From Pandoraea sp. (GTDB taxonomy: Bacteria > Pseudomonadota > Gammaproteobacteria > Burkholderiales > Burkholderiaceae): a DNA stretch of 46,186 nucleotides. Every line of letters begins with the position of its first letter. Position 1 is the first letter of the stretch. Positions 18,978-27,498 of this stretch are shown here, piece by piece. Under the pieces are notes generated by a model, which saw only the letters and a program-made list of their open reading frames with translations, was not told the origin of the DNA and did not search any database. Position numbers and translations under genes: made by a program. Where the stretch lies: NCBI GenBank assembly GCA_031291335.1, contig JARLJF010000140.1:1-46186 (forward strand), read 5' to 3'.

Positions 18978-19334
18978 TTACTTCGCCGCAGCGATCACGG
19001 CAATCTCGACGAGCAGATCGGGGGCTGCGAGACGCGACTCCACGGTGGCGCGCGTGGGCGTGTTGCCCGGGCTCGTCCACGCGTCCCACACGGCATTCAT
19101 GCCGGCGAAATCGGACTCGATGTCCTTGAGCCAGACTTGCGCCGACAGCAGACGCGACTTGTCGATACCGGCGTCTTTCAGATAACCGTCGATCTTCGCG
19201 AGCACTTGCTGCGTCTGCCCGGTGATGTCCTGACTGCGGTCGTCGGCTGTCTGGCCGCCAATGTAGACCGTTCCGTTATGCACCACGACACGGCTCATCC
19301 GTGCATTCGTGTGATGGCGTTGAATATCGCTCAT
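18978..19334 (-). CDS. RidA/YjgF-family imine deaminase
   Basis: A 118-residue RidA-superfamily protein. The conserved Arg lies in TPTRATVESRL near the C-terminus, and GQTADD near residue 30 matches the family's GQ region. The ATG at 19334 has GGAG nine bases upstream. RidA proteins hydrolyse reactive enamine/imine intermediates to keto acids and ammonia. Here the gene is last in an operon whose flavin dehydrogenase would release such imines, so it probably finishes or detoxifies that reaction. The D-T-D context near the substrate pocket could indicate a subgroup other than the archetypal RidA. Confidence 0.92.
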   Translation of the reverse strand: MSDIQRHHTNARMSRVVVHNGTVYIGGQTADDRSQDITGQTQQVLAKIDGYLKDAGIDKSRLLSAQVWLKDIESDFAGMNAVWDAWTSPGNTPTRATVESRLAAPDLLVEIAVIAAAK

Positions 19335-19390
19335 TAACCACGTCTCCAAAAGGAATAAAAAGAGTAGATGAGAGGCGCGAGCCGCCTCAC

Positions 19391-20824
19391 CTACTTGGGG
19401 AAGCCTGCTCGCTCACTCAGGAAATCGGGGGCCTCGACCGCGGTGGCCAACTCGCCCAGCGTGACCGGCTTGATCGGCGGACGAATGCGGTAGTACCCGA
19501 CTTCCGGCACCGCGCAACCCTGCGCCTGCGCCAGCAGCTCTGCCACCGTCATGCCGCAGAACCGGCCCTGGCATGGCCCCATGCCGCAACGCGAAAACGT
19601 CTTCGTCTGGTTCGGGCCGACACAACCCAGCCCCGCCATGCGACGCACGTCTCCCGCCGTCACCTCTTCGCAGCGGCACACGATGGTGCTGTCGTCGGCC
19701 GGTGCGCGGAACCCATCGGCCGGCCGGTACAGCGCGTCCAGGAACGGACGAATCGCCGTGTGCGCCGCCAACTCACGGCGCAGGGAAAGCGCGCGCGAGT
19801 CACGTTTCGCGTCGTCGAGCTTGCCGAGCTTCACGGCGGCCTGTGCGGCCGCAAGTCTTCCTGACGGCTCAGCGGCCAGTGCACCGGCGATCCCTGCGCC
19901 ATCCCCAGCCACGAAGATGCCGGGCAAACTCGTCTCGCCCCAGGCGTCGGTCTTCGGGCGCCAGCACAACTGCGCCTCGTCCCACTCGTGCTCGCAGCCA
20001 ATCGAGCGCGTGACCTGCGTGTTCGGGATCACACCCTGATGCAGCAGCACCAGCGCCGCGTCAATGCGCGCCGTGCGGCCATCCACGACATACTCGATGC
20101 CCTCGGCCTGCTGGGCCCCGACCACGCGCAACGATTCCACATGCTTCACGTGCTGCACACCTGCCGCACGAATGGCGCGCAGCAGCTTGAAACCCTTCAG
20201 CAGATAAGACGGTGCCCGCAAGGCCCCGCCCGCGTGGCGCAAGGCTTCGCGCCGTCCGCCTGGCTCGGCCGTGTCGAGAATGGCCCGTACCGGCACACCG
20301 GCATTGATGAGCTGCCAGGCAAACAAGTAGAGCAACGGGCCACAACCGGCCAGCACCGCAGGCGAGTCCGGCACCAGCGCCGACGCCTTGAGCAGCGTTT
20401 GCGCCGCCCCCACGCCCATCACACCGGGCAACGTCCAGCCGGGAATCGGAAACGGCCGCTCCTGTGCGCCGCTCGCGAGTACGATCGCGCCGGCTTCGAT
20501 TTGCAGCGTGCCGCCACCCGCGCCCTGCCGGGTGATGGATACGCGTCTGTCCGCACCGATCTGCCATGCGAGCGTCTGCGGCCAATAGTCGATGCCCGCA
20601 GCCGTGAACGCATCGACGAGCGCACGTCCGCGCAGATAGTCCGGCCCGAGGACAGCCGGGTCAGCCAGCGGCGAACGGCTCACGCTGCGATAGATCTGAC
20701 CACCGGGCAAAACGTTTTCATCGACGACCAGCGGCGCGAGCCCGTGACGCTTCGCCTCCAGCGCCGCCGCCAACCCGGCCGGACCCGCGCCGATCACCAG
20801 CAAATCCACGCTCTTCGTGCTCAT
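19391..20824 (-). CDS. FAD/[2Fe-2S] dehydrogenase alpha subunit (opine oxidase A / D-hydroxyproline dehydrogenase alpha type)
   Basis: A 477-residue pyridine-nucleotide-disulfide-type flavoprotein. The dinucleotide-binding site LLVIGAGPAGLAAALEA is at the N-terminus, and a second FAD motif, LPGIFVAGDGAGIAG, lies near residue 305. A C-terminal BFD-like iron-sulfur domain follows, with CRCEEV, then C and CGMGPCQGRFCG. This arrangement is that of OoxA/NoxA and HcnB-like subunits. The ATG overlaps the preceding small ferredoxin gene stop by four bases. It works with the two genes upstream as a heteromeric membrane-associated or soluble dehydrogenase of an amine or imino acid. The substrate cannot be read from sequence. 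Confidence 0.9.
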   Translation of the reverse strand: MSTKSVDLLVIGAGPAGLAAALEAKRHGLAPLVVDENVLPGGQIYRSVSRSPLADPAVLGPDYLRGRALVDAFTAAGIDYWPQTLAWQIGADRRVSITRQGAGGGTLQIEAGAIVLASGAQERPFPIPGWTLPGVMGVGAAQTLLKASALVPDSPAVLAGCGPLLYLFAWQLINAGVPVRAILDTAEPGGRREALRHAGGALRAPSYLLKGFKLLRAIRAAGVQHVKHVESLRVVGAQQAEGIEYVVDGRTARIDAALVLLHQGVIPNTQVTRSIGCEHEWDEAQLCWRPKTDAWGETSLPGIFVAGDGAGIAGALAAEPSGRLAAAQAAVKLGKLDDAKRDSRALSLRRELAAHTAIRPFLDALYRPADGFRAPADDSTIVCRCEEVTAGDVRRMAGLGCVGPNQTKTFSRCGMGPCQGRFCGMTVAELLAQAQGCAVPEVGYYRIRPPIKPVTLGELATAVEAPDFLSERAGFPK

Positions 20825-21129
20825 GCCACACTCCTCGCGCCATCCATGCGGCGCACCTGCATACCCTCTCGCACAGGCGTCATGCACCCTTGTCGGTTCG
20901 GCACGCCGTCGATCTCCACCAGACAGTCGAAGCACACGCCCATCATGCAAAACGGTGCGCGCTCGCTGCCCGTCACGGGCGTGGTGCGGCACGCCGTCAC
21001 GCCCGCGAAGAGCAAGGCGGCCGCGACATTCATATCGGTCGGCACATCGACCGGCGTACCCTCGATAAACATTCGCACCGTCGCGCCATCCTTGCGCGCC
21101 AGCGACTTAAGCAGCGAAACGTTTGGCAT
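20821..21129 (-). CDS. [2Fe-2S] small subunit of the heteromeric dehydrogenase
   Basis: About 102 residues resembling the N-terminal ferredoxin-like segment of sarcosine oxidase alpha and the gamma subunit of D-hydroxyproline dehydrogenase. Cys residues lie in ACRTTP, PFCMMGVCFDCLV and QGCMTP, the expected cluster ligands. The ATG at 21129 starts 23 bases before the end of the upstream subunit gene, and the stop overlaps the next ATG, so all three subunits are translationally coupled. It probably passes electrons between the two flavoproteins. Confidence 0.88.
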   Translation of the reverse strand: MPNVSLLKSLARKDGATVRMFIEGTPVDVPTDMNVAAALLFAGVTACRTTPVTGSERAPFCMMGVCFDCLVEIDGVPNRQGCMTPVREGMQVRRMDGARSVA

Positions 21130-22207
21130 AGAAATGATCCAGAAGCGCGGGACGCGATGCGCCGAGAATCCACGGCGCGATAGTTTCACAATGCGCGGCG
21201 GCAAGCGTCACGCCGCTGTGGCAGGTCGCGAGGAACGCGCCCGGGCAGGCCTCGGAGGCTTCGTAAATCGGCAGCCCGTCAGCCGTCATCACACGCAACG
21301 CTCCCCACGCGCGCACCACGCGCACGTCCTTGAGCAAGGGAAACGGCGCAATGCCGCGCCGGGCGATGTCGGCGAGCACGTCCGGCGTCACGCCGTCGTT
21401 GAAGCCCACGTCTTCGGCCGAATCGCCGAGCATGACCGAGCCCTCAACGGTCTGACGCACATAAATCGTCGGATACGAGAGGAAGGGCTTGACGCGTTCG
21501 GTCACGAGAATCTGTCCGCGCAACGGCTTGACCGGTGCGTTCAGTCCGACCATCGGCGCGAGGTCGCGATTGCCCAGACCTGCGGCGAGCACCACGCGCC
21601 CGGCTTCGAACGACGCCTCACCCATGCTCACGCGAAACGCGCTACCCACTTGCCGAATATCGGTCACACGCACATTCGGCGCGTATTCGCCACCGGCCTG
21701 TTCGAACGCCGTGAACAGCGCGCGCAACGTGTAGAGCGGGCTCACATGACCGTCGTTCGGAGAGTAGATGGCGCCGGCCACATCGGGACCGATGGCTGGC
21801 AGACGCTCGGCCAGCGCATCGTGATCGAGCACTTCGTATACGAGTGCAGGATCGGCTTCCTGAAGCTTGCGCATGCTCTCGACCTTGATCGCCAGCTCCT
21901 CCGGCGTTTGCGCGATGTTGAAGCCGCCGGGCCGCTGAAAGCCGACGGACACGCCAGTACGCGCAAATAACTCGTCGGCGAAACCTTGCCACGTGTTGGC
22001 CGAGTGCAGCGACCAGCGCGCATAGTCGGTGCAGGTGCCTCCTTTGCCCTGCACCCAGACCAATCCGAAGTTGCCGCGTGCGGCACGCAACGCATTGTCT
22101 TCGCCATCGCAAACGACGACGCGTTGTCCGCGCTTGGCGAGCCCGTAGGCAATCGCCATGCCGACGAGGCCGCCGCCTATGACGGCGATATCGTATGTCT
22201 TTTGCAT
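21107..22207 (-). CDS. FAD-dependent amine/D-amino-acid oxidoreductase (beta subunit, DadA/OoxB-like)
   Basis: A 366-residue DAO-family flavoprotein. IAVIGGGLVGMAIAYGLAKRG binds the FAD adenosine, GNFGLVWVQGKG follows in the usual isoalloxazine region, and a C-terminal CHSGVTLAAAH completes the FAD site. It is the catalytic subunit type in opine oxidases and D-hydroxyproline dehydrogenases, oxidising a C-N bond to an imine. It begins three bases after the permease stop, so uptake and oxidation are coupled. A RidA protein at the operon's end suits an imine product. Confidence 0.9.
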   Translation of the reverse strand: MQKTYDIAVIGGGLVGMAIAYGLAKRGQRVVVCDGEDNALRAARGNFGLVWVQGKGGTCTDYARWSLHSANTWQGFADELFARTGVSVGFQRPGGFNIAQTPEELAIKVESMRKLQEADPALVYEVLDHDALAERLPAIGPDVAGAIYSPNDGHVSPLYTLRALFTAFEQAGGEYAPNVRVTDIRQVGSAFRVSMGEASFEAGRVVLAAGLGNRDLAPMVGLNAPVKPLRGQILVTERVKPFLSYPTIYVRQTVEGSVMLGDSAEDVGFNDGVTPDVLADIARRGIAPFPLLKDVRVVRAWGALRVMTADGLPIYEASEACPGAFLATCHSGVTLAAAHCETIAPWILGASRPALLDHFYAKRFAA

Positions 22208-22210
22208 GTT

Positions 22211-23026
22211 TTAGTGATTTCCAACCAGAACCTTGTTCAGCCCATAGATGCGATCGAGCACCAGCATCACTGCCAGCGTCAGTCCGATGAGCAGCGTCGA
22301 GATCGCTGCCACGCTCGGGTCGACCGTCTCGCTCATATTCATGTAGATGCGCACCGGCAGCGTAATCGTCGTGGGCGACGTGACGAAGATCGTCGCCGTC
22401 AGTTCGTCAAAACTGTTGATGAACGCCAGCACCCAGCCCCCCGCCACGCCCGGCAGAATCGCCGGCAGCGTGATCCGGCGGAATGTCGTCCAGCGTGCGG
22501 CACCCAGTGAGCGCGCCGCACGTTCCGCTTCATCCGCCTGCCCCACCAGCGCCGACATGATCAGGCGCAGCGCATACGGGAAGATCAGGAGCGCATGGCA
22601 AGCCACGAGGCTCACGAACGATCCGCCCATGTCGAGCAGCGTGAACAGCCGCAAAAACGCAATGCCCAGCACCACCGGCGGAATCATCAGCGGCGAGAGC
22701 AGGAACGAATTGATCGCGTCACGCCCCGGGAAGCGGTAGCGTGCCAGCCCCATTGCCGTAGGCACCGCCAGGATCGTCGACACAGTGGCCGACGTCACGC
22801 CCAGCCACAGACTCGTGCGCAGCGCCGACTGGAAATCCTCATCGCTCATCAGCGACGAGAACCAGCGCAGTGAAAAGTGCTGCGTCGGGATCGACAGAAA
22901 GTTGTCCGGCGTGAAGGCGACCAGACACACCACCACCAGCGGCGCGAGGATGAAGACCAGAAACACCACGTGGAACGCGAGCGCCGCCACGCCGTTGCGA
23001 TCGCACTGAGGATCTTGCCGATTCAT
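22211..23026 (-). CDS. ABC transporter permease (PotC-like)
   Basis: A 271-residue membrane protein with about six helices and the EAA-type loop SLGAARWTTFRRITLPAILPGV near residue 180. AGGAGG lies just before the ATG. It is the second of two permeases in a polyamine/opine-type importer and is separated from the first by 12 bp. Confidence 0.93.
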   Translation of the reverse strand: MNRQDPQCDRNGVAALAFHVVFLVFILAPLVVVCLVAFTPDNFLSIPTQHFSLRWFSSLMSDEDFQSALRTSLWLGVTSATVSTILAVPTAMGLARYRFPGRDAINSFLLSPLMIPPVVLGIAFLRLFTLLDMGGSFVSLVACHALLIFPYALRLIMSALVGQADEAERAARSLGAARWTTFRRITLPAILPGVAGGWVLAFINSFDELTATIFVTSPTTITLPVRIYMNMSETVDPSVAAISTLLIGLTLAVMLVLDRIYGLNKVLVGNH

Positions 23027-23038
23027 AGCCTCGCCTCC

Positions 23039-23977
23039 TCAGCCGAGACGGCGCGTGAAGCGCTTCTCGAGTGCACGGTTATATCCGCTGATGATGGCCA
23101 CATTGACGATCAACAGCATGATCGCAATGGCAGCACCCAGCGGCCAGTTCAGCGTGCCGAGAAACTCGTCGTAAGCCGTGGTGGCCACGACCTTCAGGCG
23201 CCGGCCGCCGATGAGCGCGGGCGTAGCAAAGGCGCTTGCCGTCAATGCGAACACGATCAGGCTGCCCGACAGAATGCCCGGCGTGATCTGCGGCAGCACC
23301 ACGCGCCACATCACCGTCGCGCGTCCCGCCCCCAGCGAGCGCGCCGCATGTGCCACCGCCGGATCGAGCCGCGTGAGCGAGGTCCACACGGAGAGCACCA
23401 TGAGCGGCACGAGCACATGCACCAAGGCCACCGTGACCGCGCCCATCGTGAAGAGCATCTGCAAGGGCTGATCGATGAGCCCCAGCTTCGCAAGCACGGT
23501 GTTCACCAGCCCCTCACGCCCCAACAGGATCGACCAGCCCAGCGTGCGCACGACAACCGAGATCAGCAGCGGACCGAGCACCAGCACCAGACACAGCGAA
23601 CGCCACGGATCGCGCATGCGGAACAGGAAATACGCCTCCGGCACGCCGACCAGCACACACAGCAATGTCACGCCCACGGAGAGCAGCAACGTGCGCAGGA
23701 ATATCTCGTAAAAATAACTGTCGGTCAGAATGTCGACGTAGTGCTGTAGCGAGACCGTCGGCAGTATCCCGCCCAGATTCGGGTCGAAGCCATGCAGGCT
23801 CAACACGAACGTCAGCGCGAGCGGCACCGCCAGCAGCACGAGGAAGTAGATCGTCGCCGGCATGACCAGCGTCCAGGCGGCGCGCCGCTGGCTGGCGATC
23901 TCGGGTGAGAGCCCCACTGTCGCATTCATGTCCGGCACGGCGGAGACTCCCGATGGCGTAGACGTCGCGGCATTCAT
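23039..23977 (-). CDS. ABC transporter permease (PotB-like)
   Basis: About 312 residues with a cytoplasmic N-terminus of ~35 residues, six membrane helices and the EAA loop SLGAGRATVMWRVVLPQITPGI. The ATG at 23977 overlaps the ATPase stop as ATGA and has GGAGG four bases upstream; a second Met at 23929 is possible. It pairs with the PotC-like permease. Confidence 0.92.
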   Translation of the reverse strand: MNAATSTPSGVSAVPDMNATVGLSPEIASQRRAAWTLVMPATIYFLVLLAVPLALTFVLSLHGFDPNLGGILPTVSLQHYVDILTDSYFYEIFLRTLLLSVGVTLLCVLVGVPEAYFLFRMRDPWRSLCLVLVLGPLLISVVVRTLGWSILLGREGLVNTVLAKLGLIDQPLQMLFTMGAVTVALVHVLVPLMVLSVWTSLTRLDPAVAHAARSLGAGRATVMWRVVLPQITPGILSGSLIVFALTASAFATPALIGGRRLKVVATTAYDEFLGTLNWPLGAAIAIMLLIVNVAIISGYNRALEKRFTRRLG

Positions 23978-25062
23978 GCGCCCTCCTGCACGAGACGCAG
24001 CGCGTCGTCGGCCCAATCGAGCCCGACGGCCTCGCCATCGTTCGCAGCGACCACACCGTCATTCGAGACCAGCACGCGCAACTCGCCGAGCGCCGTCGAC
24101 ACCGTGAGCACCCAATGATTGCCATGGAAGCTGCGCTGGCCCACCCGGCCTGCGAGCCGCCCCGCCGTGGTCGACGTCAGGCGAATGCGCTCGGGCCGCA
24201 GGCTGAAGGTGGCCGGACCATTCGTGCGCCCCGCACTGCCCGCCGAGACTGCGCCGGCATGGGCGGGCGACACGGCGAGCCGGTGCCCTTGCGCATCGAG
24301 CACGGCCACGCCTGCGCTCACGTCAAGCTGACCGGTGATGAGATTGGTCTGTCCGATGAAGTGCGCAGCAAACGTGGCACGCGGGTCTTCGTACACGTCA
24401 TGCGGCGTATCGATGCGCACCACACGTCCGGCGTTGAGCAACACCACACGATCGCTGATGGCAAGCGCCTCGGCCTGATCGTGCGTGACCATGATGGTGG
24501 TCGTGCCGACCTTGCGCTGAATCGCACGCAACTCGTCCTGCATCTGCTCGCGCAGCTTCGCGTCGAGATTCGACAGCGGCTCATCGAGCAGCAGCACGGG
24601 CGGCGCGATCACCAACGCCCGGGCGAGCGCCACGCGCTGACGCTGACCGCCCGAGAGTTCGCGCGGATAGCGTTGCGCATGCTGGCCCAGGTGCACCAGT
24701 TCCAGCGCGTCCTGCACACGGCGCTGCTTCTGGCCCGGGTCCACGCGGCGCATGTCCAGACCGAACGCCACGTTCTGCGCCACGGTCATGTGCGGAAACA
24801 GCGCGTAGCTCTGGAACACGATACCGAGGCCGCGCCTTTCCGGTGGCACCGGCGTGAGGTCGCGGCCTTCGAGCAGAATGCGTCCGGCGCTCGGCGCAAC
24901 GAACCCCGCGATCATCTGCAACGTGGTGGTCTTGCCGCAGCCGGACGGGCCCAGCAGGGAGATGAACTCGCCCTGCGCAATCGAAAGATCGACGCCCTCG
25001 ACCGCAACGGTGTCACCGAAGCGTTTGCCGAGTTGCTCGAGACGCAAGTATGGAGTGCTCAT
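23974..25062 (-). CDS. ABC transporter ATPase (PotA-like)
   Basis: 362 residues. Walker A is LLGPSGCGKTTT, the Q-loop is VFQSYALFPHM, the signature is LSGGQRQRVALARAL, Walker B is VLLLDEPLSNLDAK and the switch His is in VTHDQAEA. A C-terminal TOBE-like domain follows. These features are those of the spermidine/putrescine and related CUT-type importers. The upstream in-frame extension to 25122 would overlap the binding-protein gene and is not used. It energises the two permeases downstream. Confidence 0.94.
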   Translation of the reverse strand: MSTPYLRLEQLGKRFGDTVAVEGVDLSIAQGEFISLLGPSGCGKTTTLQMIAGFVAPSAGRILLEGRDLTPVPPERRGLGIVFQSYALFPHMTVAQNVAFGLDMRRVDPGQKQRRVQDALELVHLGQHAQRYPRELSGGQRQRVALARALVIAPPVLLLDEPLSNLDAKLREQMQDELRAIQRKVGTTTIMVTHDQAEALAISDRVVLLNAGRVVRIDTPHDVYEDPRATFAAHFIGQTNLITGQLDVSAGVAVLDAQGHRLAVSPAHAGAVSAGSAGRTNGPATFSLRPERIRLTSTTAGRLAGRVGQRSFHGNHWVLTVSTALGELRVLVSNDGVVAANDGEAVGLDWADDALRLVQEGA

Positions 25063-25085
25063 GACGCTTGTGATCTCCCTGCGCC

Positions 25086-26153
25086 TTAACGCTCGATCTG
25101 ACGGTTCCAGCGCTGGGTCCACTCAGCGCGCTTGGCGTTGACGACGTCCCAGTCGACACGCACGAGCTTGTCGATCTGCGCCGGCGACGGCACACGTGCC
25201 GCGACGGACATCGACAGTTGGGTCTTCTTGTTGGACGGTGCTACGCCCTGGCTTTCGGCGAGGACGGCCTGCGTCTGCGGCGAGAGAATCGTCTGGATGA
25301 ATTTCTGCGCGAGCGCGTCGTTGGCCGACTTGTCCACGACGCACATGCCCATGCCGAGGGCTACCGCGCCTTCCTTCGGATACACGAACTCGACCGGAAT
25401 GCCCTGCTGGCGCAGCGCCTGCACGCGGCCGTTGCCCCAGACCGCGATGCCGACTTCATCCGCCTGGAACAGCTCGGCGATCTTGCCCGGCGACGGGTCG
25501 AACGACAGCACGTTCGGTGCGATCTTCTCCATTTCGCGGAAGCCCGGATCGATGTTGGTATCGCTGCCGCCGTTGAGCTTCGACTCCACGAGCAGCGCGT
25601 GCAGACCGTAGGTGTTCTTGATGCTCGGCATCACGAGCTTGCCCTTGTACTTCGGATCGGACAGCTCTTTCCACGACGTCGGTGCGGGCCAGCCCTTCGA
25701 CTGGAACAGACGCGTGTTGTAGGCGATACCCGTTGCGATCAGCCCGGCCGCCACGGCACTGCCGTTCTTGAACTTCGCGATGTCGTACAGATCCTGATAG
25801 ACCGGCGCGTCGGCCAACTTGCCGCAGAAGCCCATCTGAATGGCCTGATACATCGGGCCGTCGTCGAGGAAAACGACGTCCATGCCGGCCTTGCCCTTTT
25901 GCGCCTGAAGCTTGGCGAGAGTCGTCGTCGAATCGCCAGGCACGATCACCACCTTGGTGCCGGGGTTCGCCCGCTCGAAGCCGGGAATGACGTCCTTCTT
26001 GAGCATCTGTTCAAACGAACCGCCATAGGCACCGACGTACAGCGTCGTGTCGGCATGGGCAGCCGTGGCACTCAATACCAACCCGGCAACACCCACCGAT
26101 ACGGCAGCGGTGCGGCCAAGCTTGCGAAGCGTTTGGGGAACGACAGTCTTCAT
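25086..26153 (-). CDS. Periplasmic substrate-binding protein (PotD/opine-type)
   Basis: 355 residues with a signal peptide of about 34 residues (hydrophobic core VGVAGLVLSATA, cleavage likely after AAHA). LYVGAYGGSFEQML begins the mature family-1/PotD-like fold. It is the first gene of the eight-gene operon and is divergent from a LysR regulator. The binding protein family covers polyamines, opines and other cationic nitrogen compounds. The oxidase genes downstream favour an amine or imino acid substrate. Confidence 0.93.
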   Translation of the reverse strand: MKTVVPQTLRKLGRTAAVSVGVAGLVLSATAAHADTTLYVGAYGGSFEQMLKKDVIPGFERANPGTKVVIVPGDSTTTLAKLQAQKGKAGMDVVFLDDGPMYQAIQMGFCGKLADAPVYQDLYDIAKFKNGSAVAAGLIATGIAYNTRLFQSKGWPAPTSWKELSDPKYKGKLVMPSIKNTYGLHALLVESKLNGGSDTNIDPGFREMEKIAPNVLSFDPSPGKIAELFQADEVGIAVWGNGRVQALRQQGIPVEFVYPKEGAVALGMGMCVVDKSANDALAQKFIQTILSPQTQAVLAESQGVAPSNKKTQLSMSVAARVPSPAQIDKLVRVDWDVVNAKRAEWTQRWNRQIER

Positions 26154-26177
26154 CGAGAAGCTCCTTGCGTGAAGCAG

Positions 26178-26304
26178 TGTTATGTGATGTTATGGCCCGG
26201 CATTACGAAAAAAAATCAAACTATTGCGTGGTTTTCGTAGAGTCATTTTCGACACATCCACCGTCAAATCACATTTTTTAACCCGACCATACGTAAATGT
26301 TATG
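26178..26304. repeat. Three TGTTATG repeats in the binding-protein / LysR divergent region
   Basis: TGTTATG occurs at 26178-26184, 26188-26194 (exactly one helical turn later) and 26298-26304. The last two extend to the identical ATGTTATGG. They flank the AT-rich middle of the 173-bp divergent region and are candidate binding sites for the adjacent LysR protein. Confidence 0.45.
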
Positions 26305-26326
26305 GGGCGGTTGATACGAGGCTTCG

Positions 26327-27217
26327 ATGAAGATCCGGCAGTTGGAGGCATTTCGCGCGCTGATCCTGCGCCAGACGGTCACTCGCGCGGCCGACATGCT
26401 TCACATCTCGCAACCGGCGGTCACTCGCCTGATCAACGATCTCGAAGCTGACGTAGGGTTTTCCTTATTCGACCGGACCAATGGCCGCCTGAATCCGACG
26501 CCCGAAGCGATGGTGCTGTTCGAGGAAGTGGAGCGCTCGTTCGCGGGCATCGAGCGCATTGCGCAGACGGCCGAACAGATCAAGTCGCTGCGTCGCGGCT
26601 CGCTGCACATTGCAGGCGCTCCCGCCCTTGCGCTGGAATTCCTGCCAACGACACTGACCGGCTTCATGCGCGAGCATCCGGGCATCAGCACCACGCTGCT
26701 GATTCACGCATCGAGCATCGTGGTCGACATGGTGGTCGGGCGCCGCTGTGACGTGGGCTTCATCGCGCATCCGCTGACGCATGCCGGCGTGAACGTCGAG
26801 ACACTTCACCGTGCACCCATGCGGTGCATCTTGCCGCTCGGCCATCGGCTCGCCAACCGCGACGTCATCCATCCTGAAGATTTGCGCGACGAGTCGTTCG
26901 TGTCGTATCCGAAGGAATTCGACGGACGCATGTATATTGATCGCATCTTCGCCGAGCGGCAGATCGACCGGGTGATGAGCGCGGAGTCGCAACTGTCCGC
27001 AGCGATTTGCGTGCTCGTGCAGCACGGCGCAGGCGTGGCGATCATCGATCAGATCACCGCCCGGTATGCGGCAGGACGCGTCATCGTCAAACCGTTCGAA
27101 CCGACGGTCCTGTCCGGCTTCTCGCTCGTCACCTCGACGCAGCACCCGCCCTCGCAGTTGGCGCAAGCCTTCGTCGACTATACAAAGCAGCGCATGATCG
27201 CCCAGTTCGGCGACTGA
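26327..27217 (+). CDS. LysR-family regulator of the amine transport/oxidation operon
   Basis: A 296-residue LysR regulator. The winged helix-turn-helix occupies residues 1-60 (FRALILRQTVTRAADMLHIS, then QPAVTRLINDLE), followed by a substrate-binding co-inducer domain. Its style resembles OccR/NocR-type opine regulators. It is divergent from the ABC/dehydrogenase operon and so is the probable activator of it, responding to the transported compound. Confidence 0.92.
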   Translation: MKIRQLEAFRALILRQTVTRAADMLHISQPAVTRLINDLEADVGFSLFDRTNGRLNPTPEAMVLFEEVERSFAGIERIAQTAEQIKSLRRGSLHIAGAPALALEFLPTTLTGFMREHPGISTTLLIHASSIVVDMVVGRRCDVGFIAHPLTHAGVNVETLHRAPMRCILPLGHRLANRDVIHPEDLRDESFVSYPKEFDGRMYIDRIFAERQIDRVMSAESQLSAAICVLVQHGAGVAIIDQITARYAAGRVIVKPFEPTVLSGFSLVTSTQHPPSQLAQAFVDYTKQRMIAQFGD

Positions 27218-27292
27218 GCCTTTGGCCGGTCGCCACGCCATCGGCACGGCGCTTCGACCCAGCGCGCACGGGTCGGTCGTCAGTCAATCAAC

Positions 27293-27331
27293 TAAGTCAG
27301 TCGAGTAAGTCAGCCAAGTAAGTCAACGGGC
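27293..27331. repeat. Three 13-bp direct repeats upstream of the OmpR-type regulator
   Basis: TAAGTCAGTCGAG (27293-27305), TAAGTCAGCCAAG (27306-27318) and TAAGTCAACGGG plus one base (27319-27331) are head to tail, preceded by a weaker GTCAATCAAC copy. They lie about 170 bp before the proposed start of the response-regulator gene in an otherwise gene-free 281-bp gap. Such repeats suit tandem binding by an OmpR-type dimer. Confidence 0.6.
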
Positions 27332-27334
27332 ACT

Positions 27335-27352
27335 CCTCTCATTTCCGAGAGG
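27335..27352. other. Short hairpin after the 13-bp repeats
   Basis: CCTCTC and GAGAGG pair across a six-base loop directly after the direct repeats. It could be a weak terminator for the LysR gene or part of the same regulatory site. Confidence 0.3.
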
Positions 27353-27498
27353 GATTCAACAGCTCGATGCAAAATCCTCACGCTTCATTGTTCGAACTGA
27401 AGTGTTTTAACCATGACAACGTGCGTCCCGACAAATGGTTTCGCGGGGACGCCATAAGCATGGAAAAACGAATTCGAGTTCGGCAACAGGAGCATGAA

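Noticed and set aside
17898-19337. Plus-strand frame of 479 residues spanning the cyclase and RidA genes
   Set aside because: It crosses a terminator and two well-supported minus-strand genes and has no recognisable fold.
19988-21970. Plus-strand frame of 660 residues
   Set aside because: It is antisense to all three dehydrogenase subunit genes and has shadow composition.
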